From Clostridiales bacterium (lineage in GTDB: Bacteria; Bacillota; Clostridia; Lachnospirales; UBA12420), in assembly GCA_003452395.1 (NCBI GenBank), contig DMOI01000042.1, positions 1,502 through 35,885 of the forward strand: DNA of 34,384 nucleotides, read 5' to 3'. The notes below the pieces were generated by a model that had not been told where the DNA came from, ran no database searches, and was given only the letters and a program-made list of their open reading frames with translations. Every line of letters starts with the position of its first letter. Position 1 is the stretch's first letter. The translations under genes and the position numbers were made by a program. Positions 8,193-16,546 of this stretch are shown here, in pieces.

Positions 8193-8446
8193 TAAGCATA
8201 GAGATATGCATAGCATCGGTTCGAAATTATATTTGGAGGCTTATGCCGCCACCTAATAGCTTACTTTCTTTGTAAGCTATTAGGACTTCAACCCCGGCCA
8301 GGGTTGATCTGGATTAATTTCTGATTTTGTCTTTTTTAGACAAAATAGCTAGACTTGAGAGGACATATTTTGGGCGGTCTTTCTTGGATTTCAGATTCAA
8401 ACTTCGCGCGGGTTTCTTTTTGACTTTCAAGTCTTTTTTTTTGCAA
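8193..8446 (+). ncRNA. unassigned structured RNA, about 250 nt
   Basis: The unit runs from a perfect promoter to a hairpin plus T9 run and encodes no convincing protein. By eye it forms a series of stems: GCATA/TATGC (8197-8210), TGGaGGC-ttat-GCCgCCA (about 8233-8251), a 13-bp stem CCTAATAGCTTAC/GTAAGCTATTAGG (8252-8284), CAACCC/GGGTTG (about 8289-8306), ATTTTGTC/GACAAAAT (about 8323-8346), and the terminator stem. I looked for the marks of SRP RNA (GGAAGGAAGCAG-like apical loop), tmRNA (T-arm and tag), RNase P (GAGGAAAGUCC) and 6S RNA (5'-3' closing stem), and found none. It diverges from tadA and converges with valS. A structured regulatory or housekeeping RNA is the likely nature; identity unknown. 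Confidence 0.6.
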
Positions 8447-8447
8447 A
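8430..8447 (+). terminator. terminator of the unassigned RNA
   Basis: Short stem GACTT-tca-AAGTC followed by nine T residues on the plus strand. Confidence 0.55.
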
Positions 8448-8485
8448 AAAAGGCTATAGAAATTTAAATTTCTATAGCCTTTTTA
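8446..8485. terminator. bidirectional terminator between the RNA unit and valS
   Basis: Perfect palindrome AAAAAGGCTATAGAAATT / AATTTCTATAGCCTTTTT. It carries a T-run on both strands, so it serves as a backup for the plus-strand RNA and as the terminator of valS, which ends at 8499. Confidence 0.85.
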
Positions 8486-8498
8486 TTATAATTCACTA

Positions 8499-11144
8499 CT
8501 ATCTACTAGTTTCTAAGTTTTTTATCTCTTCGGTCACCTTATCTAACATATTCTTATATCCAACTCGTTTTTCCTTCTCTTCTTCTATAACCTTAGCCGG
8601 TGCTTTGGCTACAAAGCCTTCATTTGATAACTTGCTGTCTATTCTTTCTATTTCTTTTTCTAGTTTTTCCTTCTCTTTTGAAAGCCTCTCTAACTCTTGC
8701 TCAAAATCTATAAGTCCTTTAAGTGGCAAGTAAACTATTGCGTTTTTTACTATTATAGATATTGCATTGCCTATCTCGCTATCTTTTTGTGTTGTAACAC
8801 TTATTTCATTGGTATTTACAAGTATATTAAATACATCTTTTTGTTTCTCTATTATATCCATAAGAGTTTTATTTTCTGTCACTATTACTGCTTTTATTTT
8901 TTTTGATGGAACTATATTCTTTTCTAGTCTTGCATTTCTAATACCTCTCACCATTTCTTTTATGCTTTCTGTTTGTTCTTCTTCACTTGCAAAGTTCCAT
9001 TCTGTTTTATATTCTGGCCATTTAGCATGTACTATCGTTTCTTCAGCATCTTGTAAGGTAGTAAATATTTCTTCTGTGATGAAAGGCATATATGGATGTA
9101 ATAATTTTAATGAATTTATTAATACAGTCTTTAGCGTCCAAAGTGCTGCACCACGTGTTTCATCTTCTTTATTATATAGTCTTGGTTTTACCATTTCTAC
9201 GTACCAATCGCAGTACTCACTCCACAAGAAGTCTTGTATTTTCTGTGCTCCAATCCCTAGATCATATTTCTCCATATTTTCTGTTACTTCTTTTGCAAGT
9301 GTGTTAACTTTAGATAAAATCCACTTATCAGTTATAGTGAGATCTTCTGGTTTTACGTTTGATATTTCTACATCCATGTTCATCATAATAAATCTAGTTG
9401 CATTCCATATCTTGTTTGCAAAATTACGACTTGCTTCAACCTTATCCCAGTAGAATCTCATATCATTTCCTGGCGTATTATTACTAACCAACATAAACCT
9501 CATAGCATCAGCGCCATATTTTTCTATAACATCCATCGGATCAATACCATTCCCTAAACTTTTACTCATCTTACGCCCTTCTGAGTCCCGAACAATACCA
9601 TTTATAAGCACGTCTTTATATGGTATTTTCCCTGTGTACTCAAGGCCAGAAAATACCATTCTTATAACCCACGGAAGTATTATGTCATATGCCGTTACTA
9701 CAACACTAGTAGGATAGAAAAATTCTAGTTCTTCTGTTTTATCTGGCCATCCCATCGTAGAAAAAGGCCATAGTGCAGAGCTGAACCATGTATCCAGAAC
9801 ATCATCATCTTGTCTTAAATTATTACCACTACATTTATTACACTTGCTCGGCATATCCATAGATACGATAATTTCTCCACAGTCATCGCAATAATATGCA
9901 GGTATCCTGTGTCCCCACCAAAGTTGTCTTGATATACACCAGTCTCTTATATTTTCTAACCAATGCAAATACACCTTTTCATATTTCTCTGTTACAAAAT
10001 GTACTTCATCCGTTTTTACTACTTTTATTGCTGGCTTTGCAAGCTCTTCCATTGCTACAAACCATTGCATCTTAACGATTGGCTCGATAACAATTTTGCA
10101 TCTATCGTGAGTCCCTACATTATGTATGTGATCCTCAGCTTTCACTAATAATCCTTGTGTTTCAAGGTCTCGCGCAACTTGTTTTCTACACTCATATCTA
10201 TCCATACCCTCGTATTTCATAGCATTTTTGTTCATTGTACCATCGTCACTAATACATATAATTATAGGTAATTTATTTCTTTTCCCTACTTCAAAATCAT
10301 TAATATCATGTCCCGGAGTTATTTTAACAACTCCAGTTCCAAACTCCATATCTGCATGTTCATCAGCAACTATTGGTATTACTTTGTTTATAATAGGTAA
10401 TATTACGTTTTTACCAACATACTTTTTGTATCTTGTGTCATTTGGATTTACAGCTACGGCAGTATCCCCAAACATAGTCTCAGGTCTTGTTGTAGCTACT
10501 TCTAGATATTCATCACTACCCTCTATCATATATTTTATATGATAAAACTTGCCCTGAACCTCTTCGTGCTCCACCTCTGCATCAGAAATGGTTGTTTTAC
10601 AGTGTGGACACCAATTTGTTATTCTTTCTCCTCTGTATATGTACCCTTTTTCATAAAGCTTAACAAATGATTCAAGTACAGCTTTACTACACATCTCATC
10701 CATAGTAAATCTTTCACGAGACCAGTCACTAGATACTCCCAATTTTTTTAATTGACTAACTATAGTGCCACCATACTTATGAGTCCAATCCCAAGCTTCC
10801 TTCAAAAATTCTTCTCTTGTTATGTCAGTTTTCTTTATTCCTTCCTTTAAAAGCTTATCAACAACCTTCACCTCTGTTGATATAGCTGCATGGTCAGTTC
10901 CAGGTACCCAAAGCACCGAATATCCCTGCATTCTTTTCCATCTTATAAGTATGTCTTGCAAGGAATTATTTAGTGCATGCCCTATATGTAAAACCCCCGT
11001 TACATTTGGTGGTGGCATTACTATGCTGTAGGGCTTTTTGCTCTTGTCAACAATTGCCTCAAAATACCTTTTCTCTTGCCAGTTCTTATATATCCTATCC
11101 TCCATCTCCTGTGGATTATACTTTGTTTCTAACTCTTTTTTCAT
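8499..11144 (-). CDS. valS: valyl-tRNA synthetase
   Basis: Charges tRNA-Val; class I synthetase, cytoplasmic. It is 881 residues, the normal length. PPPNVTGVLHIGHALNN (residues 44-60) holds the HIGH motif, and GRKMSKSLGNG (near residue 525) the KMSKS loop. The editing (CP1) domain is present (ATTRPETMFGDTAVAVNP), as are zinc-type Cys pairs (NWCPHCKTTI and YYCDDCGE...CNKC). The C-terminal about 70 residues are the ValRS coiled coil (QELERLSKEKEKLEKEIERI). The ATG has a GGGGAAAAGGA ribosome site. It lies 44 bp after two small genes with no terminator between, and the T-box leader ahead of those genes is the only regulatory site found, so valS expression should rise when tRNA-Val is uncharged. 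Confidence 0.97.
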   Translation of the reverse strand: MKKELETKYNPQEMEDRIYKNWQEKRYFEAIVDKSKKPYSIVMPPPNVTGVLHIGHALNNSLQDILIRWKRMQGYSVLWVPGTDHAAISTEVKVVDKLLKEGIKKTDITREEFLKEAWDWTHKYGGTIVSQLKKLGVSSDWSRERFTMDEMCSKAVLESFVKLYEKGYIYRGERITNWCPHCKTTISDAEVEHEEVQGKFYHIKYMIEGSDEYLEVATTRPETMFGDTAVAVNPNDTRYKKYVGKNVILPIINKVIPIVADEHADMEFGTGVVKITPGHDINDFEVGKRNKLPIIICISDDGTMNKNAMKYEGMDRYECRKQVARDLETQGLLVKAEDHIHNVGTHDRCKIVIEPIVKMQWFVAMEELAKPAIKVVKTDEVHFVTEKYEKVYLHWLENIRDWCISRQLWWGHRIPAYYCDDCGEIIVSMDMPSKCNKCSGNNLRQDDDVLDTWFSSALWPFSTMGWPDKTEELEFFYPTSVVVTAYDIILPWVIRMVFSGLEYTGKIPYKDVLINGIVRDSEGRKMSKSLGNGIDPMDVIEKYGADAMRFMLVSNNTPGNDMRFYWDKVEASRNFANKIWNATRFIMMNMDVEISNVKPEDLTITDKWILSKVNTLAKEVTENMEKYDLGIGAQKIQDFLWSEYCDWYVEMVKPRLYNKEDETRGAALWTLKTVLINSLKLLHPYMPFITEEIFTTLQDAEETIVHAKWPEYKTEWNFASEEEQTESIKEMVRGIRNARLEKNIVPSKKIKAVIVTENKTLMDIIEKQKDVFNILVNTNEISVTTQKDSEIGNAISIIVKNAIVYLPLKGLIDFEQELERLSKEKEKLEKEIERIDSKLSNEGFVAKAPAKVIEEEKEKRVGYKNMLDKVTEEIKNLETSR

Positions 11145-11188
11145 GTCCTTTTCCCCTTTCTATTCATTAGCCAATTTTTCTTCATCAA

Positions 11189-11533
11189 TTAAAACCAATA
11201 TACATTCTTCGCAAACATTTCTATAAGTTTTAACTGTTCGTTTGTTTCCTCTTTGTTTGCTTTATCAAACCTGTATGACTCGTAACCATATCCCCAAAAC
11301 TCATAAGCAAGTAAATTGAATTTATGATTTGCCTTTCTTTGTCCTATTTCATAAACTAGATTCTCAACTCTTTTTATCTCCTCATTATTTAACTTTTTTA
11401 ATTTTTCATACTTTTGCTTATCGACTAAAATTTCTATATCTTTTATTATCCTCATTCGATATTCGTCTTTATTATCTTCGTAATTATTTATTCTTTTATA
11501 ATTATCAAGGTTTTCCTTAAGGAGCCTATACAT
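11189..11533 (-). CDS. unknown protein coupled to a nucleotidyltransferase
   Basis: A 114-residue charged protein (very rich in K, E, N) with no motif I recognise. The middle is probably helical (IIKDIEILVDKQKYEKLKKL), and the end has an aromatic-rich segment (LLAYEFWGYGYESYRFD) followed by another helix. The start at ATG 11533 overlaps the stop of the upstream gene by 8 nt and uses an AGGGGTG ribosome site inside it; a GTG at 11542 is an alternative. Tight coupling with a nucleotidyltransferase-fold gene suggests a two-gene module, in which this could be the antidote, a partner or the effector. It is co-transcribed with valS under the T-box. Function inferred only from context. Confidence 0.7.
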   Translation of the reverse strand: MYRLLKENLDNYKRINNYEDNKDEYRMRIIKDIEILVDKQKYEKLKKLNNEEIKRVENLVYEIGQRKANHKFNLLAYEFWGYGYESYRFDKANKEETNEQLKLIEMFAKNVYWF

Positions 11534-12035
11534 CAAAATCACCCCTAAATTGTGCTACATTTAAAGCAAAATGTTCTCTAACCTTTTCACTAAAATCTTT
11601 CCGACTTAATACATTTTCAATAAGGCTATTTATAAGCTTCTTATCTAAATTTTTAACAAGTTTACTTATATCTTCTTTGTCTTTCTCATTGTACCGTCCA
11701 AGTTTGGTTATTATGATGTCTTCCCTAGATAGTATGTATACTTGTATATTTTCTACCTCTTTCACTAGCTTTGCCCTTTCTTTAAATCCATCAGCTATAC
11801 TGGTGACATACAAATCTAACATATCATACTGTCCTAGCATATTAAATAATCTTCCCATCTTTGCTGGGTATTCGAGATCCAAGATATCTATGTCTATCGT
11901 CATTCTATCAAGGTAATTCCCAACTATGCACGCTGAACCACCCGCTAAATATAATGGCAAACATTCTAGTTTTTTTATAGTAGCAATGCCGGCCATATCA
12001 TTTAATATTTCTAATAATCTTTCACGATTATTCAT
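11526..12035 (-). CDS. nucleotidyltransferase-fold protein (DUF6036/AbiEii-like)
   Basis: 169 residues. The segment LAGGSACIVGNYLDRMTIDIDI (about residues 28-50) fits the polymerase-beta nucleotidyltransferase pattern: GGS, then a spaced DxD (TIDIDI) that would hold catalytic metal. A later VYILSREDIIITKLGRY segment resembles the part following the active site in DUF6036/AbiEii proteins (K in a LxxK position). This family includes toxins of two-gene systems, and some relatives (MenT) add nucleotides to tRNA 3' ends. The ATG has a strong AAAGGAGG ribosome site. It is the first gene after the T-box terminator and is coupled to the 114-residue gene. Family call is by motif; substrate is unknown. 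Confidence 0.65.
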   Translation of the reverse strand: MNNRERLLEILNDMAGIATIKKLECLPLYLAGGSACIVGNYLDRMTIDIDILDLEYPAKMGRLFNMLGQYDMLDLYVTSIADGFKERAKLVKEVENIQVYILSREDIIITKLGRYNEKDKEDISKLVKNLDKKLINSLIENVLSRKDFSEKVREHFALNVAQFRGDFDV

Positions 12036-12079
12036 GCCAAAACCTCCTTTCTTTCTACGGTATTATGCCCTTTGCCTAG

Positions 12080-12142
12080 AAAAAAACTCGTCCTAAACCA
12101 AAGTCAGCTCATAATATCTGATTTCTAGTTTAGGACGAGTTT
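12080..12142 (-). terminator. T-box attenuator hairpin
   Basis: AACTCGTCCTAAAC and its complement GTTTAGGACGAGTT form a 14-bp stem, followed by TTTTTTT on the minus strand. It directly follows the T-box core, as expected for a transcription attenuator. Confidence 0.85.
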
Positions 12143-12166
12143 CTACCCGTGGTACCACCTTTGTTT

Positions 12167-12260
12167 AGTTGAAAATTGAAAGTTGAAAGTTGAAAGTTAA
12201 AAAGAATTTATTCATTTTAATTTTCCATCTCCCATTTTCTATTTTCCGTTCTCATTTTCC
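12167..12260. repeat. TTGAAAG repeat element inside the T-box leader
   Basis: Four GTTGAAA-type heptamers (12167-12200), a TTTATTCATT centre, and then imperfect inverted units (ATTTTCC, CATTTTC) to about 12260. It shares heptamer and centre with the flgM-flgN element. It sits between stem I and the antiterminator, a place that tolerates length variation in T-boxes. Confidence 0.6.
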
Positions 12261-12422
12261 TTTAACGCAGGTTTACGTTTGGTTCTACTAGTCACGTTCT
12301 TCCAAATACTCCTTAGCTACCTTCAGTTAACCTTTTACTAGGAAACCTTACAGACAAACTGGGCTTCCCTCTCTAAAATAAGTATTAACCTACTCCTCTA
12401 ATTCACAGTTTTTATTATTGAT

Positions 12423-12451
12423 ATTTTATAACAATATACAACATTTGTCAA
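12423..12451 (-). promoter_or_regulatory. sigma-A promoter of the T-box/valS operon
   Basis: Minus strand TTGACA (12451-12446), 17-bp spacer, TAAAAT (12428-12423). It starts the leader near 12416, just after the ylmH stop. Confidence 0.7.
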
Positions 12452-12454
12452 TCA

Positions 12455-13243
12455 CTATTTTTCAATTTCTATAACCCTTCGCCCTTTTTTAGTCTCTCCT
12501 TTAATTTTTAATATCCTACATCTACCATAACCTCTGACAGATATCATATCCTCTGCTTCCATTTCTTTATGTTTTCGGCCCTCTAGCCTATGGTTTAGCT
12601 TTACTCTTCCCTGCTCCACAAGCTCTCCTGCTACTGTTCTTGATATTCCAAATGCACTTGATATTACATTGTCCATCCTGAGAGATGTCGAGATTATTGT
12701 CTCTTCTTTCATATCTCTTTTTATTTTCAGTATTTCTATATTCAAGTCATCTATTTTCTTAATAATTATATGCTCTCTTCCTACTCTACTTGTATTCTCT
12801 AGCAAATATTGTGCTATACCTTTTGTTACGAATATATATGCATCGTTATCCTCTGTTAGTATTATATCCCCTATTTGCTCACGAGTTACTCCACATCCAA
12901 GTATGGTGCCTAACAAATCCCTATGTTTTAGCTCTCGGGTGAATTTATTTGACTCTATCTTTAAAGTTTCTATTTCAAAGTCAGTATCTATATATGCAAG
13001 TATTTCAGGTACTAATGCTACACGTACTCTTTCAGCCTGAGTATATCCACCTGATATGTTTAAATTTATATCTTTATAAATACCTGCTATGTATTTGAGT
13101 AAATACACCTGCCCTGGATCTAGAAAGTTTGTTAATTGTACATATCCCTTCTCTAAGACTCTTTCAAATATGTCTATAATTTTTTTCATGAATATTTTTT
13201 CATCTTCATCTTTTGCAATTTTGATTAAATTTTCTATATTCAT
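12455..13243 (-). CDS. ylmH: S4-domain RNA-binding protein YlmH
   Basis: 262 residues. The C-terminal S4 RNA-binding domain is clear (about residues 190-250: SSAFGISRTVAGELVEQGRV, then KLNHR and a VRGYGRCRI strand). The N-terminal two thirds match the YlmH family (TNFLDPGQVYLLKYI; SGGYTQAERVRVALVP; LGCGVTREQIGDI). YlmH binds RNA/50S subunits and has been linked to rescue of stalled ribosomes alongside RqcH/RqcP. In many Bacillota the gene lies in the division cluster between ylmG and divIVA; here it follows addB instead with a 68-bp gap. The ATG has an AGAAGGTG ribosome site. Confidence 0.9.
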   Translation of the reverse strand: MNIENLIKIAKDEDEKIFMKKIIDIFERVLEKGYVQLTNFLDPGQVYLLKYIAGIYKDINLNISGGYTQAERVRVALVPEILAYIDTDFEIETLKIESNKFTRELKHRDLLGTILGCGVTREQIGDIILTEDNDAYIFVTKGIAQYLLENTSRVGREHIIIKKIDDLNIEILKIKRDMKEETIISTSLRMDNVISSAFGISRTVAGELVEQGRVKLNHRLEGRKHKEMEAEDMISVRGYGRCRILKIKGETKKGRRVIEIEK

Positions 13244-13311
13244 ATTTACACCTTCTTTTTATTTTTTCTAACCTTATGACCCCCTCTAGCTCCCCACCCA
13301 AAGACCCAGAG

Positions 13312-16300
13312 CTACCGCATATCAATCCCGCATATATCCCTATACTCGCAGTAGTCACATGCTTTTGTGTTTCCCTTTTTATATGGCTTTGCTTCTACAT
13401 TTCCGTCTAACATTTCTTTTCCAATCTGAGTTATGTTTTCTTTCATATGCTCCATTATTTTATGAAATTCTTCAACGTTCATTACACTTGATTTTTTTGC
13501 AAACTCTCCATCTTTTTTAAGTTCTGCCGGTATTATGTTAGATTTCGTTTCCATTCCTTTATCCATAGACTTCGCGGTTTGTTTATCTCCGATAATAAGT
13601 CCAGACATTTTATATTTTTTCTTTAGTAACTCTTCTATATTGTCCCCATTCGAATCTTCTAGCTTTATTTTTTTATTACCTAGTTTAAAGTAAAATACGC
13701 CCGCAGGTAATACTTCTCTGCCATTTGCGAACTCTTTATCTTCAAGTATTGCCATCATATATAACACGAGTTGCATGTTAACATTGTCACTTACGTCCTC
13801 TATATCAAATTTCATATTCCCTGATTTATAGTCAATAATTTTTACATATATCTTTCCATCTGTTTTTAGCAAATCGACTCTATCTATTTTACCATTAATG
13901 ATTATCTGTTTTTCACTATCTACATCTATCTTAACTGGTTTTAGTATACCATCTATACTAAAACCAAGTTCAAAATAAGTAGGAGTGAAATCTCCGGCTT
14001 TTATATGATTTATCATCACATCTATTGATTTTATTAGTATGTTTTTCAAGCTTGATGTTATAAACTTATACTTAGAGTTTGCACTGAAAATATTATTTTC
14101 CACTATGTATTCACAGATTAGCTCATCTAAGATAATTTTGATTTTTTCTCCGTCCATATTAGCTATATCTATGGCATCTGACTTTATTTTTTCAAAAAAC
14201 ATATTTAGTATCGCATGATAAAGTTTTCCAATATCGAGATTTTGCAGCCTATATATTTGTTTTTCTTGTGCCTTTAAATTATACTTTGTAAAAAATTTAA
14301 AAGGGCACATAGCATAATCCTGTAGACTTGTTGCGCTCATCTTTATATCCCCTGGATAAAGCATTCCTACTACCTCACTTGAAAGCTTATGTTCTCCTCT
14401 ACATGTATTTATTTTATCTACACTATTCTCAATCTTTTCGTATTTTAATATAATAAGCTTTTCAAACATTTTGTTCAGCTTATTTATAAACATTGCTGGA
14501 TTTATACTTTTTCCTTCTGTGTCTTGCAAAGCGTATGAAAAATATATTTTTCCCTCAGCTTTCATAACGGTATTATATAAATGTAACTGCTCCTCAACTA
14601 TTTTGCTTTCACCATATCTCTCTATATTTATTCCTGTTTCATAAAGCAAATCTCGTTCGTCCCTGTTTAGTAGTCCTGTGCAAGAGTTTTTTTCAGGTAT
14701 ATATCCGTCATTTACCCCTGCTAAAAATAGTACTTTCCTATCAGATACCATGATTTTCTTGACATCTTCCACCAAAATAGCATCTATCAAATCATTTTTC
14801 TCATCATCAGTTATATTATTTATTGCAATATCGAGTATACATAGATATTTTTCTAGTGTAACCTCTTCTTTTCCTAACATTGTAACTATAATATTTAAAG
14901 ACTGTACAAGTCGATTCCAAACCTCCACTAGCTTTATGTTGAATTCTCCATATGTTTCGTGACCATATTTATCTTTTATTTTCTCTGTCACCCTTATATC
15001 TTCTAAAAACTCATACAAATATAATGTGTACTTTTCAACTGTCTCGACCTCATTTGCTTCAAGCCTATTCTTTAAACTTACAAAAGACTCTATAACCTTA
15101 TTTTTAATAATATTTATGCCCTCACATTCTTTATTATCATTATGCATATTCATATGCCCATAATTCCACTCGTCTTTTATCCATGTGTCATAACCTTTTA
15201 TGCCATACTCACGTATATATTTGTCTAATTGCGAGGCATCATCCTCTGATATGTTAGCATAGTTAGCTTTTAAATATTTATTTACACTTTCATAATCAAA
15301 GTCATTTTTTAAAACTTCATAAACAGTCAAAATAAACCTTACGAGGGAATAATTCGTAATATTATCTTTATAAACGGACGAAACAGGTACGCCAGTATCT
15401 GCTAAAATCTTTAAGAGCTCCTCTTTATATGAACCCTGATTGCTATACGCAATAGCTATATCCTTATACATATAATTTTCACTCTGCACAAGCTTTAAAA
15501 CTTCAGTTACTACATATTCTACTTCCTCATAAACGTTTGAGGCCGTAGCACAACACACACTACTTGGCTCACCATTAAACTTTTCAACCTTATCCCTCAA
15601 AAAATTTTTCTCAAGGTGTGCCATATCTTGTATTTTTTCATACCTCTTATTTTGTTTTAAATAAATATCATCTTCAACCTTTATATTTTGGGTGATACAA
15701 AAATACTTTAAGTCTCCTACTGTTTTCACTGTGTTGTCAAACTTTTTCTTGAAACTTGCATCCATAGGCAATGTCATATACATATGTTTACTAACTTTTA
15801 CTAATGATTTTATTATTTCAAGTTGAAACGGTGAAAAATTATAAAACTCATCTATACAAAACACTGCATTACTCAGAATCTCCGTTTCTTTTATTTTATC
15901 TATTATGAGTTCAATATTTTGTTCAGGTATCATATTCAGATTACCAGTATGACTCAAATAACTGCCATATATTTTCTTTATCTCGCTCATTTTATAAAAT
16001 AATTCTTGATTTAAATCCTTTAAATCCCCTATCTTGTTTTCTAAAAATTCTAGCCCTATATTATACTTAATAAACTCTGAAATTATTTTGCACATTTCAT
16101 CTACATAATTTTTATTGATATTGGACTTTTTATTTTCAAGTAAGATTTTTGTAACCAGCATACTGTTTTGAAGCTTATCTATTTTATTTTCTATATATAT
16201 CCCAGTCTCCCCAAAAACTCTATAAATCAGTTTTTCAAAGCTTACAACTTCTATATTAATCAAACCCTTTGACTTCTTCTTTACTATAATTCTCCTTTGC

Positions 16301-16428
16301 ACACAAATAACTTCTGGCTCAGGAACAATATAAAAAATCTTTTGCTCGCTGTTAGAATTAGTGATTTTATCTATTAGATACTCCGTTTTCCCAGTCCCTG
16401 AAAGTCCAAAAACAAATTGTATGCTCAT
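13312..16428 (-). CDS. addB: ATP-dependent helicase/nuclease subunit B, AddB
   Basis: With AddA, AddB forms the double-strand-break processing enzyme of Gram-positives (RecBCD equivalent). This 1038-residue protein opens with a Walker A motif GLSGTGKT (about residues 8-15). The C-terminal RecB-type nuclease domain shows GKIDRVD and IIDYKSG, and the four iron-sulfur cysteines are in place: one in YAMCPFKFF and three in CDYCEYRDIC, the exact AddB spacing. ATG 16428 was chosen over a GTG at 16434; no good ribosome site is visible, and a 19-bp inverted repeat lies just upstream. AddA normally follows AddB, but the next gene is ylmH, and no AddA is in the window (PcrA is a different helicase). Confidence 0.9.
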   Translation of the reverse strand: MSIQFVFGLSGTGKTEYLIDKITNSNSEQKIFYIVPEPEVICVQRRIIVKKKSKGLINIEVVSFEKLIYRVFGETGIYIENKIDKLQNSMLVTKILLENKKSNINKNYVDEMCKIISEFIKYNIGLEFLENKIGDLKDLNQELFYKMSEIKKIYGSYLSHTGNLNMIPEQNIELIIDKIKETEILSNAVFCIDEFYNFSPFQLEIIKSLVKVSKHMYMTLPMDASFKKKFDNTVKTVGDLKYFCITQNIKVEDDIYLKQNKRYEKIQDMAHLEKNFLRDKVEKFNGEPSSVCCATASNVYEEVEYVVTEVLKLVQSENYMYKDIAIAYSNQGSYKEELLKILADTGVPVSSVYKDNITNYSLVRFILTVYEVLKNDFDYESVNKYLKANYANISEDDASQLDKYIREYGIKGYDTWIKDEWNYGHMNMHNDNKECEGINIIKNKVIESFVSLKNRLEANEVETVEKYTLYLYEFLEDIRVTEKIKDKYGHETYGEFNIKLVEVWNRLVQSLNIIVTMLGKEEVTLEKYLCILDIAINNITDDEKNDLIDAILVEDVKKIMVSDRKVLFLAGVNDGYIPEKNSCTGLLNRDERDLLYETGINIERYGESKIVEEQLHLYNTVMKAEGKIYFSYALQDTEGKSINPAMFINKLNKMFEKLIILKYEKIENSVDKINTCRGEHKLSSEVVGMLYPGDIKMSATSLQDYAMCPFKFFTKYNLKAQEKQIYRLQNLDIGKLYHAILNMFFEKIKSDAIDIANMDGEKIKIILDELICEYIVENNIFSANSKYKFITSSLKNILIKSIDVMINHIKAGDFTPTYFELGFSIDGILKPVKIDVDSEKQIIINGKIDRVDLLKTDGKIYVKIIDYKSGNMKFDIEDVSDNVNMQLVLYMMAILEDKEFANGREVLPAGVFYFKLGNKKIKLEDSNGDNIEELLKKKYKMSGLIIGDKQTAKSMDKGMETKSNIIPAELKKDGEFAKKSSVMNVEEFHKIMEHMKENITQIGKEMLDGNVEAKPYKKGNTKACDYCEYRDICGIDMR

Positions 16429-16439
16429 AAACACTTGGA

Positions 16440-16491
16440 ATCAGGCTTGACAAGTTAATCTATCATTAAAAGTTAATTTGTCAAGCCTGAT
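16440..16491. repeat. 19-bp inverted repeat upstream of addB
   Basis: Arms TCAGGCTTGACAAGTTAA (16441-16458) and TTAATTTGTCAAGCCTGA (16473-16490) are complementary with one G/T wobble, separated by 14 bp. There is no T-run, so it is not an ordinary terminator. It lies 12 bp ahead of the addB start and could be an operator, a translation-blocking hairpin or a small mobile remnant. Confidence 0.7.
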
Positions 16492-16507
16492 CCCTCCACC
16501 TCCCTGG

Positions 16508-16541
16508 TTAAAAAAAATGCAAGCTCGCTGCTTGCATTTTC
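16508..16541 (-). terminator. Rho-independent terminator after cheY
   Basis: Stem AAATGCAAGC / GCTTGCATTT with an AGCGA-type loop, followed by eight T on the minus strand. It separates cheY from addB. Confidence 0.85.
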
Positions 16542-16546
16542 CTTTA

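Larger units (their letters stand above)
12075..12416 (-). promoter_or_regulatory. T-box leader controlling the nucleotidyltransferase pair and valS
   Basis: The conserved T-box core GGTGGTACCACGGG is read on the minus strand at about 12162-12147, with a UGGU bulge that can pair with an ACCA tRNA end. A terminator follows (12080-12142). Upstream, stem I is recognisable: AGTA-type bulge near 12394-12391, the AGAGAG motif at 12374-12368, and a closing pair AATACT (about 12386-12381) with AGTATT (about 12310-12305). The specifier is probably GUG at 12295-12293 in the context GAAC-GUG-AC, which is valine and fits valS; CGU one base earlier is the alternative reading. A TTGAAAG repeat element lies between stem I and the T-box core. 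Confidence 0.85.

Noticed and set aside
8238..8270. Ten-codon frame starting ATGCCGCCACC after GGAGG
   Set aside because: Only 3 nt separate GGAGG from the ATG, and the bases form the stems of the RNA candidate.
8193..8446. SRP RNA, tmRNA, RNase P RNA or 6S RNA
   Set aside because: The region near tadA made SRP RNA likely, but the GGAAG...AGCAG apical motif, the tmRNA T-arm/tag, the RNase P core and a 6S closing stem are all absent.
8767..9453. 228-codon plus-strand frame opposite valS
   Set aside because: It lies entirely within valS, which has all synthetase motifs; the frame has no ribosome site and its hydrophobic composition is the usual mirror of a charged coding strand.
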